From positions 1-41,590 of the forward strand of contig DAOUDK010000110.1 of NCBI GenBank assembly GCA_034431315.1: a stretch of 41,590 nt of DNA, given 5' to 3'. The notes below the pieces were generated by a model. That model worked only from the letters and a program-made list of their open reading frames with translations, ran no database searches and had not been told where the DNA came from. The DNA comes from JAUWOY01 sp034431315 (lineage in GTDB: Bacteria; Chloroflexota; Anaerolineae; VGOG01). Positions within the stretch are counted from its first letter, which is position 1; each line of letters opens with the position of its first letter. This document shows, piece after piece, positions 16,298 to 24,679 of this stretch. A program made the position numbers and the translations under genes.

Positions 16298-16351
16298 AAC
16301 GAGTCAACAAGGCTCCTTGAACCTCGTTGACTCGTTCCTCATTGACTCGTT
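16298..16351. repeat. Inverted repeat with ACTCGTT words, possible bidirectional terminator
   Basis: AACGAGTCAACAAGG at 16298-16312 pairs with CCTCGTTGACTCGTT at 16322-16336 with one mismatch. A second copy of the right arm, CCTCATTGACTCGTT, follows directly at 16337-16351. It separates the end of the plus-strand cytochrome operon from the 3' end of the minus-strand tRNA, so it could stop transcription from both sides. In word structure it belongs with the 7-nt arrays. Confidence 0.6.
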
Positions 16352-16358
16352 ATTCCCA

Positions 16359-16436
16359 TGGTCGGGGCGGGCGGATTTGAACCGCCGACCTCACGGACCC
16401 GAACCGTGCGCGCTATCCGGACTGCGCTACGCCCCG
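16359..16436 (-). tRNA. tRNA-Pro (anticodon CGG)
   Basis: A complete cloverleaf of 78 nt on the minus strand. The 7-bp acceptor stem CGGGGCG/CGCCCCG has the C1-G72 pair typical of bacterial tRNA-Pro. The D arm is GCGC/GCGC, the anticodon stem CACGG/CCGTG with loop TTCGGGT, and the T arm GGCGG-TTCAAAT-CCGCC. Discriminator A and an encoded CCA complete it. The anticodon CGG reads CCG proline codons, which are frequent in this GC-rich sequence. Confidence 0.95.
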
Positions 16437-16487
16437 CCTGTGGTTATATTATAGTCTTTTTTGCCAGATTGACAAGTAGAGGTTATC

Positions 16488-17351
16488 ATGCCCGTTTCGG
16501 CTCTCGGCCTGCTCTTCTTAGCCGCCCTCCTGCACGCATCCTATCACCTGTTCTACAAGCGAAGCCTGGACAAGCAGGTTTTTGTCTGGTGCCTGCTGCT
16601 GGTGACTGTGGTGGCCTATTTCCCCCTCTTCGTGACCAGACCGCTGAACCTTCCTCCCCTGGGCTGGGCCTTTGTGTTGATCAGCGGCCTGGCCGAAGCC
16701 GCCTACTTTGCATCCATGGGCCAAGCGTATCAAACGGGAGACCTATCGCTTGCCTATCCCCTGGCCAGAGGCTCGGCGCCGCTTTTCATCACCCTCTGGG
16801 CCACGCTGTTCCTCAGGGAGCGGTTGACGACCTGGGGGCTAATGGGCATCCTCTTGATAGCGGGCGGGCTCTATCTCATCAACGCGCGCTCGTGGGGGGA
16901 TCTATGGGAACCCTTGCGCCAACTGGGAAATCCTGTATCTCGTTGGGCTCTCTTGACCGGCTTCTGCATCTCCGTCTATTCGATCATTGACAAGGTGGGG
17001 ATAAAGTATGTGTCGCCCTTCACTTACATCTATCTCGTCCTCGTGGTGACTTTTCTCGCTTTTACCCTTTACATACTGGTCAGCGGCAAGAAGGCCGGCA
17101 TCGCTGCAGAATGGAGAGCCAACAAGGCGGGCATCCTGGTCGCAGGAGTGGCCGACCTCTTGACCTATTATCTGGTGCTGTTGGCCATGCGACTCAGCTA
17201 CGTGAGCTACGTGGGCTCGGTGCGAGAGATGAGCGTGGTGTTAGGTGCGTTCCTGGGGAGCACCTTGCTGAGGGAGGGTTATGGACGGATCAGGGTCTTG
17301 GCCTCGGTCTTGGTCTTCCTGGGCATCCTCCTGATCGGAGCGGCGGGATAG
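16488..17351 (+). CDS. EamA/DMT superfamily transporter
   Basis: A 287-residue inner-membrane protein with about ten transmembrane helices in two EamA halves. Conserved features include YPLARGSAPLFITLWATLFLRE near 85-106, the usual helix 3-4 region of drug/metabolite transporters, and a matching SVREMSVVLGAFLGS phrase with FLRE/LLRE motifs in the second half. The family exports amino acids, metabolites or drugs; the substrate cannot be assigned. It begins 50 bases after the divergent tRNA-Pro gene. The hydrophilic segment between the halves is short. Confidence 0.88.
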   Translation: MPVSALGLLFLAALLHASYHLFYKRSLDKQVFVWCLLLVTVVAYFPLFVTRPLNLPPLGWAFVLISGLAEAAYFASMGQAYQTGDLSLAYPLARGSAPLFITLWATLFLRERLTTWGLMGILLIAGGLYLINARSWGDLWEPLRQLGNPVSRWALLTGFCISVYSIIDKVGIKYVSPFTYIYLVLVVTFLAFTLYILVSGKKAGIAAEWRANKAGILVAGVADLLTYYLVLLAMRLSYVSYVGSVREMSVVLGAFLGSTLLREGYGRIRVLASVLVFLGILLIGAAG

Positions 17352-17410
17352 ATAAATAGAGCTCACAGCGGCCGGCGTTCGTTGCCTCAAGATGACTTCA
17401 GCGAGTTGGG

Positions 17411-17439
17411 TTGACACCGCGCTGGTTCGATGCTATAAT
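17411..17439 (+). promoter_or_regulatory. Consensus sigma-70 promoter of the toxin-antitoxin pair
   Basis: TTGACA at 17411-17416, exactly 17 bp of spacer and TATAAT at 17434-17439, a perfect match in both hexamers. CTGCTATAAG repeats around the -10 (TGCTATAATGCTGCTATAAG) could be part of an operator bound by the RHH antitoxin. Confidence 0.88.
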
Positions 17440-17470
17440 GCTGCTATAAGATACAGGGAGGTATTCAACG

Positions 17471-17788
17471 ATGACAAGCGCTATTGAGAACATCAGGCGC
17501 ATCACTCTGAGGGTGCCATCACAACTTCACCAGGCCCTCATTCAGGCCGCAGCGGAGCGAGATTTGTCTCTCAGCCGTCTGGCCGTCGAAGTACTGGAGT
17601 CGTATGTTATTCAGGAGAAAGGACGATTCCCTCTCAGGGAGTTGAGTGACTTACTGGCTCCTGTTGCCCAGACTAAAGGGCTGACAGAGGAGGAGATGAT
17701 GCGGCACGTCAAAGAGGCACGCCGACGCATCTGGCAGGAACGGTATCGAGAGATGGTCGAGGTCTCTCGAAATGCAGAGGACGCATGA
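17471..17788 (+). CDS. Ribbon-helix-helix-type antitoxin of a PIN toxin pair
   Basis: 105 residues with a GGGAGG ribosome-binding site. The N-terminal ~50 residues (RRITLRVPSQLHQALIQAAA followed by RDLSLSRLAVEVLESY) have the beta-strand then two-helix pattern of RHH/CopG or HicB-like DNA-binding domains. The charged C-terminal half would bind and neutralise the toxin. It overlaps the downstream PIN gene by four bases (ATGA), so the two are translationally coupled with antitoxin first, the common type II order. Autoregulation through the near-consensus promoter is expected from the family, not shown. Confidence 0.8.
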   Translation: MTSAIENIRRITLRVPSQLHQALIQAAAERDLSLSRLAVEVLESYVIQEKGRFPLRELSDLLAPVAQTKGLTEEEMMRHVKEARRRIWQERYREMVEVSRNAEDA

Positions 17789-18258
17789 CGAAACTTCGAG
17801 TCTTTCCTGATACCGGCGTCTTGGTGGCCATGGTCGTGTTCCCTCGGAACCGGCATGGCCAGGTCAGCCTGGCCGGGGAGGTTCTCCAGCTTTACGACGA
17901 AGGCGCGTTCGAGTTGCTCCTTAGTCGTGTGGTTGTGGATGAGCTGGATGAGGTAATAGTCCGCGACTTTCCCGAACAGCGCCGTCATCTCCCGACCTTC
18001 TTGGCCCCTTTCGAAGATCAATTGCTCCGCTGGCCAACCCCCGAGGAGATCCAAGCCGTTCTTCCCGTGGTGGTGGATGCTGACGATGCTCCTATCTTTG
18101 CCGCCGCTCTGGCCGCCCGGCCAGACATCGTGCTCTCCAATGACTTCGAAACGTTCCACTCGCCCCAGGCCAAAGCGTTCTGGAAGCGCCACGACATAGA
18201 GGTGGAGAGCCTGTATGGCCTGTTGTGCGTCTTCGGCCTGCGCGAAAGAAAAGGGTAA
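17785..18258 (+). CDS. PIN-domain ribonuclease toxin
   Basis: 157 residues, a normal length for a PIN toxin. Four acidic residues expected to bind Mg2+ are visible: Asp9 in FPDTGVL, Glu53 in VVDELDE, Asp101 in DADDAPIFAAAL and Asp120 in LSNDFETF. The fold therefore looks intact and active. PIN toxins cleave tRNA, rRNA or mRNA; the target here is unknown. It is encoded directly after, and overlapping, the RHH antitoxin. A strong terminator follows at 18305-18337, so the pair forms a self-contained module between the EamA and acyl-CoA dehydrogenase genes. Confidence 0.87.
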   Translation: MTKLRVFPDTGVLVAMVVFPRNRHGQVSLAGEVLQLYDEGAFELLLSRVVVDELDEVIVRDFPEQRRHLPTFLAPFEDQLLRWPTPEEIQAVLPVVVDADDAPIFAAALAARPDIVLSNDFETFHSPQAKAFWKRHDIEVESLYGLLCVFGLRERKG

Positions 18259-18304
18259 CTCCCTGACATCGCGCCAGGTGAGTAAGCGAGGCAGACGATG
18301 AAAT

Positions 18305-18337
18305 CCCCGCTCCGTTAAGTCGAGGAGCGGGGGTTTT
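18305..18337 (+). terminator. Intrinsic terminator after the toxin-antitoxin pair
   Basis: CCCCGCTCC at 18305-18313 pairs perfectly with GGAGCGGGG at 18324-18332, with a 10-nt loop, followed by G and TTTT. Confidence 0.85.
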
Positions 18338-18357
18338 GGTTGCCGGTGGCACCGCTC

Positions 18358-18386
18358 TTCCCATTTATCCCAGGCTGTAGTATAAT
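18358..18386 (+). promoter_or_regulatory. Promoter of the acyl-CoA dehydrogenase/decarboxylase operon
   Basis: A perfect TATAAT at 18381-18386 with a weak TTCCCA at 18358-18363, spacing 17. The -10 lies 35 bases upstream of the first ATG, which has a GAGGAGG ribosome-binding site. Confidence 0.6.
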
Positions 18387-18420
18387 ATGCCGGTAAAATC
18401 CACCAACGAGGAGGTTTGCC

Positions 18421-19572
18421 ATGGATCTGAATCTGACCGAAGAGCACAAAATGATCCGCAAGATGGTCCGGCAGTTCGCCGAGAAAGAGGTGGCTCCTAT
18501 CGCGGCCGAGATGGACGAGAAGGCGGAAGTGCCTTTCGAGAACATCAAGAAGATGGGGGAGCTGGGGCTCATGGGCCTGACTGTGTCTGAAGAGTACGGC
18601 GGCGGCGGCATGGACACGGTGAGTTACTGCATAGCCACCGAGGAGCTCTCTAAAGCTTGCGCGTCTACAGCGATAGTGATGGGCGTGCAGAACTCCCTGG
18701 TCTGCCACGGGATCGAGAAGTTCGGGACAGAGGATCAGAAGCAGCGGTTTCTGGTGCCGCTGGCCCAGGGCAAGTTCATTGGCGCCTTCGCCCTGACCGA
18801 GCCTGAGGCCGGCAGCGACGCGGCAGCCCAAAAAACGACTATGGTGTTGGATGGCGATGAATACGTTGTCAACGGCACTAAAAACTTCATCACCAGCGGC
18901 GGGTTCGCCGACGTCATCCTCCTCTTTGGCATGACGGACAAAAGCAAGGGGTACCGTGGCATCACTGCGCTGCTGGTCGAGAAGGGCACGCCTGGGTTCT
19001 CGGTGGGCAAGGAAGAGGATAAGTTGGGCATCCGAGCCTCGGACACCTCTGAGTTGGTATTTGAGGATTGTCGAGTGCCTATCGCCAACCGGCTGGGAGA
19101 GGAGGGCCAGGGCTTCAAGATCGCCATGACCGATCTCGACGCTGGACGCATCAGCGTGGCCGCGCAGGCGCTAGGCATCGCCGAAGCGGCCTACCAGGCC
19201 GCGCTGGAGTACGCCAAGACGCGGGTGCAGTTTGGTCAGCCCATCGCCAAATTCCAGGGCATCCAGTGGATGCTGGCCGACATGGCCACTCGCATCGAGG
19301 CGTCGCGGCTGCTGGTCTACAACGCCGCTCTGGCCAAGGACAGGGCCAAGGAAACCGGTGCGCGCTACAGCAAGGAAGCAGCCATGGCCAAGCTCTACGC
19401 CTCGGAGACGGCCAGTTGGGTGACCGACTTGGCGATCCAGATCCACGGCGGCTACGGCTACGTCAAGGACTACCCCGTGGAGCGCTACTACCGCGATGCG
19501 CGGATCACCCGCCTCTACGAGGGCACCAGCGAGATACTGCGCATCGTGATCGCCGACCAGATCTTGCGGTAG
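18421..19572 (+). CDS. Short-chain acyl-CoA dehydrogenase
   Basis: 383 residues, the usual length for a soluble FAD-dependent acyl-CoA dehydrogenase. The three parts are an N-terminal helical domain, a middle beta domain with FALTEPEAGSDAAA (about 121-134) and FITSGG flavin contacts, and a C-terminal helical domain. The catalytic base is Glu367 in RLYEGTSEIL, the position used by short- and medium-chain enzymes. The chemistry is alpha,beta-desaturation of an acyl-CoA, passing electrons to an electron-transfer flavoprotein. It opens the operon that contains the biotin-dependent decarboxylase, so a substrate such as propionyl-, butyryl- or glutaryl-CoA would fit, but none can be fixed from sequence. 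Confidence 0.93.
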   Translation: MDLNLTEEHKMIRKMVRQFAEKEVAPIAAEMDEKAEVPFENIKKMGELGLMGLTVSEEYGGGGMDTVSYCIATEELSKACASTAIVMGVQNSLVCHGIEKFGTEDQKQRFLVPLAQGKFIGAFALTEPEAGSDAAAQKTTMVLDGDEYVVNGTKNFITSGGFADVILLFGMTDKSKGYRGITALLVEKGTPGFSVGKEEDKLGIRASDTSELVFEDCRVPIANRLGEEGQGFKIAMTDLDAGRISVAAQALGIAEAAYQAALEYAKTRVQFGQPIAKFQGIQWMLADMATRIEASRLLVYNAALAKDRAKETGARYSKEAAMAKLYASETASWVTDLAIQIHGGYGYVKDYPVERYYRDARITRLYEGTSEILRIVIADQILR

Positions 19573-19626
19573 ATCACGGCTGCGGTCAGGAGACCTTGCC
19601 GAACAGTTGAGTTTAGGTGAAGCAAA

Positions 19627-20238
19627 ATGGACGAGTCCTTGTCAAAAGTACCCCTCGCCAACAAACTATTGTATTGGCTCGCCAAATTCCTGTTCAGAAT
19701 CTCCGGGTGGCGCGTCGAAGGCAAGTTGCCGGACATCCCAAAATACGTCATCATCACAACCCATACCTCGAATTGGGATCTAATCGTTGGGCTGACCTTC
19801 TGGTCAATCGTATCCCAGGGCTTCTTCAGGATCAAACCCTCGTGGATAGGTAAGGAGGAAGCGTTCCGTGGGCCTCTGGGCCCATTCATGAAATGGATCG
19901 GAGGGGTACCAATCGAGCGGAGTTCTCGCCACAACGTGGTGGAACAGATCATTCAAGCCTTCCGCAGCCGCGAGCGGTTGGCGATGGCGATTACCCCTGA
20001 GGGAACCCGCAAGAAAGCGACGCATTGGAAGACGGGTTTCTATTACATCGCTCAAGGGGCCCAGGTGCCCATCACGTTCGCCTTTATTGATTACAAGCGC
20101 AAAGCCGTGGGAATCGGGCCGACCCTCATCCCGTCTGGGGATATTCAGGCCGATATGGAGATCATCCGAGACTTTTACAGCAAGGTCCATGCCAGGTATC
20201 CCGACCGAGTCGGAGACATCGTATTGAGGCAAAGTTGA
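19627..20238 (+). CDS. 1-acyl-sn-glycerol-3-phosphate acyltransferase-like protein (PlsC/LPLAT superfamily)
   Basis: 203 residues with the acyltransferase motif I HTSNWD (HX4D, about residues 46-51), a glycerophosphate-binding-type PIERSS segment and motif III TPEGTRKK (about 122-129). It would transfer an acyl group from acyl-CoA or acyl-ACP to a lysolipid at the inner membrane face. It is shorter than typical PlsC (about 240) and matches the subgroup of small cytoplasmic LPLAT proteins. It lies in the same direction, 54 bases after the dehydrogenase and 24 bases before the carboxyltransferase, so co-transcription is likely although a direct metabolic link is not obvious. Confidence 0.85.
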   Translation: MDESLSKVPLANKLLYWLAKFLFRISGWRVEGKLPDIPKYVIITTHTSNWDLIVGLTFWSIVSQGFFRIKPSWIGKEEAFRGPLGPFMKWIGGVPIERSSRHNVVEQIIQAFRSRERLAMAITPEGTRKKATHWKTGFYYIAQGAQVPITFAFIDYKRKAVGIGPTLIPSGDIQADMEIIRDFYSKVHARYPDRVGDIVLRQS

Positions 20239-20262
20239 CACGAAAGTTACTGGGGAGGTTAT

Positions 20263-21837
<1,575 letters not shown>

Positions 21838-21839
21838 GA

Positions 21840-21902
21840 CTGGAAGTTGGAAGTTGGAAGTTGGAAGTTGGAATATCCAATTTCTAATCTCTAATCTCTA
21901 AT
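21840..21902. repeat. Inverted 7-nt arrays (TTGGAAG / CTCTAAT units)
   Basis: Five units (CTGGAAG, three TTGGAAG, TTGGAAT) at 21840-21874 are followed directly by four units ATCCAAT, TTCTAAT, CTCTAAT, CTCTAAT at 21875-21902. The two sets are partly complementary, so a hairpin forms with almost no loop. The array ends just before the GAGGAGGGGG ribosome-binding site of the biotin carboxylase. Confidence 0.85.
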
Positions 21903-21913
21903 TGAGGAGGGGG

Positions 21914-23794
21914 ATGTTTAAGAAAGTTCTGGTCGCTAACCGGGGCGAGATAGCCGTGCGCATCATAAGGGCCTGTCGGGAGCTGGGGCTGGAGACCGTG
22001 GCCGTTTACTCCGAAGCGGACCGCACAGCGCTCCACGTCCGCTACGCCGACGAGGCATACTCTATCGGCCCGGCGCCGGTCCAGGAGAGCTACCTTCGTT
22101 GGGAAAGGATCGTTGACGTGGCCATCAGGGCCGGAGCCGATGCCGTTCACCCCGACTACGGCTTCCTGGGCGAAAACTACGTTTTCGCCCAGGCCAGCCG
22201 AGAGGCGGGGCTTATCTTCGTCGGCCCGGATCCTCAAACCATCGGGCTGATGAGCGATAAAATGGCCGCCCGCCGCGCGGTGAAGGCTGCCGGCGTGCCT
22301 GTTGCCCCTGGAACCGACTATGGCCTGAGCAATGAGGAACTTATCGCTGCCGCCGAAGAATTAGGCTACCCTCTGCTCATCAAGCCGGCTCACGGCGGAG
22401 GGGGCAAAGGGATGCGCATCATCGAATCCCCGGAGGAGATGCCAAGGGCGCTCGCCGCCGCACGAAGAGAATCCAAGGCCGTCTTCGGAGACGACATCCT
22501 TTACCTGGAAAAAATCGTGGAGGGAGCGCGCCACATCGAGTTCCAAATCCTGGCCGACGGCTTCGGCAACGTCATCCACCTCGGCGAGAGGGAATGTTCC
22601 ATCCAGCGCCGCCACCAAAAGCTTATCGAGGAAGCCCCATCCAGAGCACTTGACGAGGAGTTGCGCCGGAGGATGGGTGAGGCAGCCATCAAAGTGGCTC
22701 GCACGGTGGGTTACCTTAACGCGGGCACGGTGGAGTTCCTTCTGGACAGGGACAAGAACTTCTATTTCATAGAGATGAACTGCCGCCTCCAGGTGGAGCA
22801 CCCTGTAACCGAGATGGTCACCGGGATTGACATCGTCAAGGAGCAACTGCGTGTTGCCTCGGGCCGCAGGTTGCGCTATAGCCAGGACGATGTGAGGCTC
22901 AGAGGCTGGGCCATTGAGTGCCGTATCATGGCCGAGGACCCCTACAAAGGTTTCCTCCCCTCCCCCGGGCGCATCACGGGCCTTTATGAGCCCTCGGGCC
23001 CGGGCGTGCGGGTGGACAGCGGCGTCTACGAGGGATTCGAGGTCTCCCTCTATTACGACTCCCTCATCGGGAAACTGGTCGCTTGGGGGGAGACGAGGGG
23101 GGAGGCCATCCTGAGGATGCGAAGGGCCCTGAACGAATATCGCATAGTTGGCATCAAGACCAATATTCCCTTCCACCAGCAAATAGTGAACGACACCCGC
23201 TTCATCGGCGGCCAATTCGACACCCAATTTGTGGAGCATCGCTTCTCGATGGTCGAGAAGGACCGTGAGGAGCATTTGGAGGTGGTGGCCATAGCCGCCA
23301 CACTGCTCGCGCACTTCTCTAACCGAGTACCGCCTCAAAGCGTCGTCCTTGAGGACGAGGCGCCGGGAGGTCCTGTGACGAGGTATATCGCCACCGTCGG
23401 GGATAAAAGTTTCACCATCGAGATTGACGGTGGGGAGATGACCATTGACGGCCAGAGACAGGCCGTTGACATCAAGAGAATAGACGGCGTCCCCCTCTAC
23501 TCCCTCCTCATCGAAGGCAATTCCTACGAGGTCTTCGTGGAAGGAAAGAAAGGGGAGTATCAGATTCTCTTAGAAGGAGAGCTGTACTCCGCGCGGGTGG
23601 AGGTCGAGGAAGTTTTGGGCAAGCCATTTGGGACAGAAACGGTCGCGGCCATTGCGGTGGCCATCGCCAGCCTGTTGGGGGAGGAGGTGCCGGAGGCTAT
23701 CCCGTCCCTGGAGAGGGAGCTCAGTTCCTGGGCCTTCTGGGGGAGGTACTGGCAACTGATGAGGTCGAGGGAATTGAAGAGAGGCCGCAGATGA
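21914..23794 (+). CDS. Biotin carboxylase with OadG-like C-terminal tail and no biotinyl domain
   Basis: 626 residues from ATG 21914 (a TTG at 21902 lies in the repeat and is rejected). The ATP-grasp biotin carboxylase occupies about 1-447, with ANRGEIAVRIIRA at the start, the glycine-rich loop HGGGGKGM and the phrase MNCRLQVEHPVTEM. A beta-rich region at about 495-565 resembles the BT linker of propionyl-CoA carboxylase alpha. The biotinyl domain with its MKM motif that would normally follow is missing. Instead residues about 575-626 (TVAAIAVAIASLLG ... FWGRYWQLMRSRE) match the C-terminus of the OadG-like protein encoded just downstream. It would carboxylate the separate biotin carrier, and the tail may tether it to the decarboxylase complex. 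Confidence 0.88.
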   Translation: MFKKVLVANRGEIAVRIIRACRELGLETVAVYSEADRTALHVRYADEAYSIGPAPVQESYLRWERIVDVAIRAGADAVHPDYGFLGENYVFAQASREAGLIFVGPDPQTIGLMSDKMAARRAVKAAGVPVAPGTDYGLSNEELIAAAEELGYPLLIKPAHGGGGKGMRIIESPEEMPRALAAARRESKAVFGDDILYLEKIVEGARHIEFQILADGFGNVIHLGERECSIQRRHQKLIEEAPSRALDEELRRRMGEAAIKVARTVGYLNAGTVEFLLDRDKNFYFIEMNCRLQVEHPVTEMVTGIDIVKEQLRVASGRRLRYSQDDVRLRGWAIECRIMAEDPYKGFLPSPGRITGLYEPSGPGVRVDSGVYEGFEVSLYYDSLIGKLVAWGETRGEAILRMRRALNEYRIVGIKTNIPFHQQIVNDTRFIGGQFDTQFVEHRFSMVEKDREEHLEVVAIAATLLAHFSNRVPPQSVVLEDEAPGGPVTRYIATVGDKSFTIEIDGGEMTIDGQRQAVDIKRIDGVPLYSLLIEGNSYEVFVEGKKGEYQILLEGELYSARVEVEEVLGKPFGTETVAAIAVAIASLLGEEVPEAIPSLERELSSWAFWGRYWQLMRSRELKRGRR

Positions 23795-23852
23795 GGAAAT
23801 TCAGCTAAACGTCAACGGCAGGTGGTACGATATTGAGTCTTGGGGCGGATGA
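23791..23852 (+). pseudogene. Broken copy of the start of the biotin carrier gene
   Basis: An ATG at 23791 overlaps the biotin carboxylase stop as ATGA, exactly as the intact biotin carrier ATG (24241) overlaps the OadG-like stop. The first codons (MRKF) match MKKF of the intact gene. A one-base loss then shifts the frame; read on in the shifted frame it gives NVNGRWYDIE, parallel to SVNGNWYEVE in the intact carrier, and then stops at about 23850. With the OadG-like tail of the preceding gene, this is the downstream half of a duplicated OadG/carrier junction. Confidence 0.75.
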
Positions 23853-23865
23853 CGCCCAACTTTAG

Positions 23866-23893
23866 AAACTTCAAACTGTAAACTTCAAAATTG
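23866..23893. repeat. Short 7-nt unit array (AAACTTC)
   Basis: Four units, AAACTTC, AAACTGT, AAACTTC and AAAATTG, directly precede the ribosome-binding site of the OadG-like gene. There is no opposite arm. Confidence 0.6.
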
Positions 23894-23908
23894 CGGAGGG
23901 AGAAGTAC

Positions 23909-24244
23909 ATGGCCACGATGCAAGGCGTATACATAACAGTGTTGGGGATGACGATCCTCTTCGCGGCTTTGCTGATCCTCATGCTGGCGGCGATGGGGCT
24001 GGAAAGGCTATTCAGGCCCAGGGAGCTTGCGGAAGAGGGGCTGCCCTCGGAAAGGGACAAGGAGTTGGTGGCCGCCATCGCGGTGACCATCGCTCTAAAG
24101 CTCAAAGCTCAAAGCTCAAAGCTCAAACTTCAAACCTCAAACCTCAAACTTCAAACCTCAAAGGAGGCACTGAGCGACTGGAAGATTTTGGGGCGGTACA
24201 GGCAGTTGATGAGTTCGCGAGAAGTAAGGGGGCATCGTCAATGA
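23909..24244 (+). CDS. OadG-like small subunit of a Na+-pumping decarboxylase
   Basis: 111 residues from ATG 23909, with GGAGGG upstream. A single transmembrane helix near 6-28 (VYITVLGMTILFAALLILML) is followed by a cytoplasmic segment with LVAAIAVTIAL and the C-terminal DWKILGRYRQLMSSRE. This layout is that of OadG/MmdD gamma or delta subunits, which anchor the carboxyltransferase to the membrane pump. Residues about 64-84 are encoded by nine tandem 7-nt units (24100-24162), giving a low-complexity KLK/QTS linker absent from the related tail in the biotin carboxylase. The gene overlaps the biotin carrier by four bases. Confidence 0.75.
   Translation: MATMQGVYITVLGMTILFAALLILMLAAMGLERLFRPRELAEEGLPSERDKELVAAIAVTIALKLKAQSSKLKLQTSNLKLQTSKEALSDWKILGRYRQLMSSREVRGHRQ
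24100..24162 (+). repeat. Nine tandem 7-nt units inside the OadG-like gene
   Basis: GCTCAAA four times, then CTTCAAA, CCTCAAA, CCTCAAA, CTTCAAA and CCTCAAA; a degenerate tenth unit CTCTAAA precedes at 24093. Nine units are 63 bp or 21 codons, so the reading frame is kept. The homologous position in the duplicated tail of the biotin carboxylase has unrelated, non-repetitive sequence. Confidence 0.9.
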
Positions 24245-24669
24245 AAAAATTCAAGATAAGCGTCAACGGCAATTGGTATGAGGTGGAGATAAAGCACCTG
24301 GACGAGTCGCCTATCTCGGTGCTGGTTGACGGAGAGCTCTATAAAGTGGAATTGGGGACTGAGGTGCCAGACACCAAAGCTGGAGAGAGAGTTCGGGAAG
24401 AGCCTGAGGTGTTGGTTGCGGAACCCGCGGCAGAGGTCAGCAGGCCAATGGTTGCGGCGGGGGAGGTGATAGCTCCCATGCCCGGCAAGATTCTGGCTAT
24501 CAACGTGGGCGTGGGCGACCGGGTGCAGTACCAGGACGTGCTCTGCACCCTCGAGGCCATGAAGATGGAGAACGAGATCATGGCTCCGGCCGCCGGCCTC
24601 ATCAAAGAGGTGAAAGCGTCCGAGGGACAGGACGTCTTGTACGGCGACGTTTTGTTCGTCATAGGATGA
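24241..24669 (+). CDS. Biotin carrier protein of the carboxylase/decarboxylase complex
   Basis: 142 residues. The N-terminal ~45 (MKKFKISVNGNWYEVEI) form a beta-rich module typical of MmdC/GcdC and OadA-type carriers, then an Ala/Glu/Val linker, then the biotinyl domain from about 75. The biotinylated lysine is Lys108 in LEAMKMENEI. It shuttles carboxyl groups between the carboxyltransferase, the biotin carboxylase and the membrane decarboxylase. Because the biotin carboxylase lacks a carrier domain, this is the only visible biotin acceptor in the operon. Translation is coupled to the OadG-like gene through ATGA. Confidence 0.93.
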   Translation: MKKFKISVNGNWYEVEIKHLDESPISVLVDGELYKVELGTEVPDTKAGERVREEPEVLVAEPAAEVSRPMVAAGEVIAPMPGKILAINVGVGDRVQYQDVLCTLEAMKMENEIMAPAAGLIKEVKASEGQDVLYGDVLFVIG

Positions 24670-24679
24670 GGTGAGTGAG

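Noticed and set aside
16298..16351. Possible attachment site next to tRNA-Pro
   Set aside because: The repeat does not copy the tRNA 3' end and no integrase is present; it is an inverted repeat with terminator-like placement.
16358..16990. Plus-strand frame beginning within the tRNA-Pro gene
   Set aside because: It begins in the reverse complement of the tRNA and then overlaps the EamA gene out of frame.
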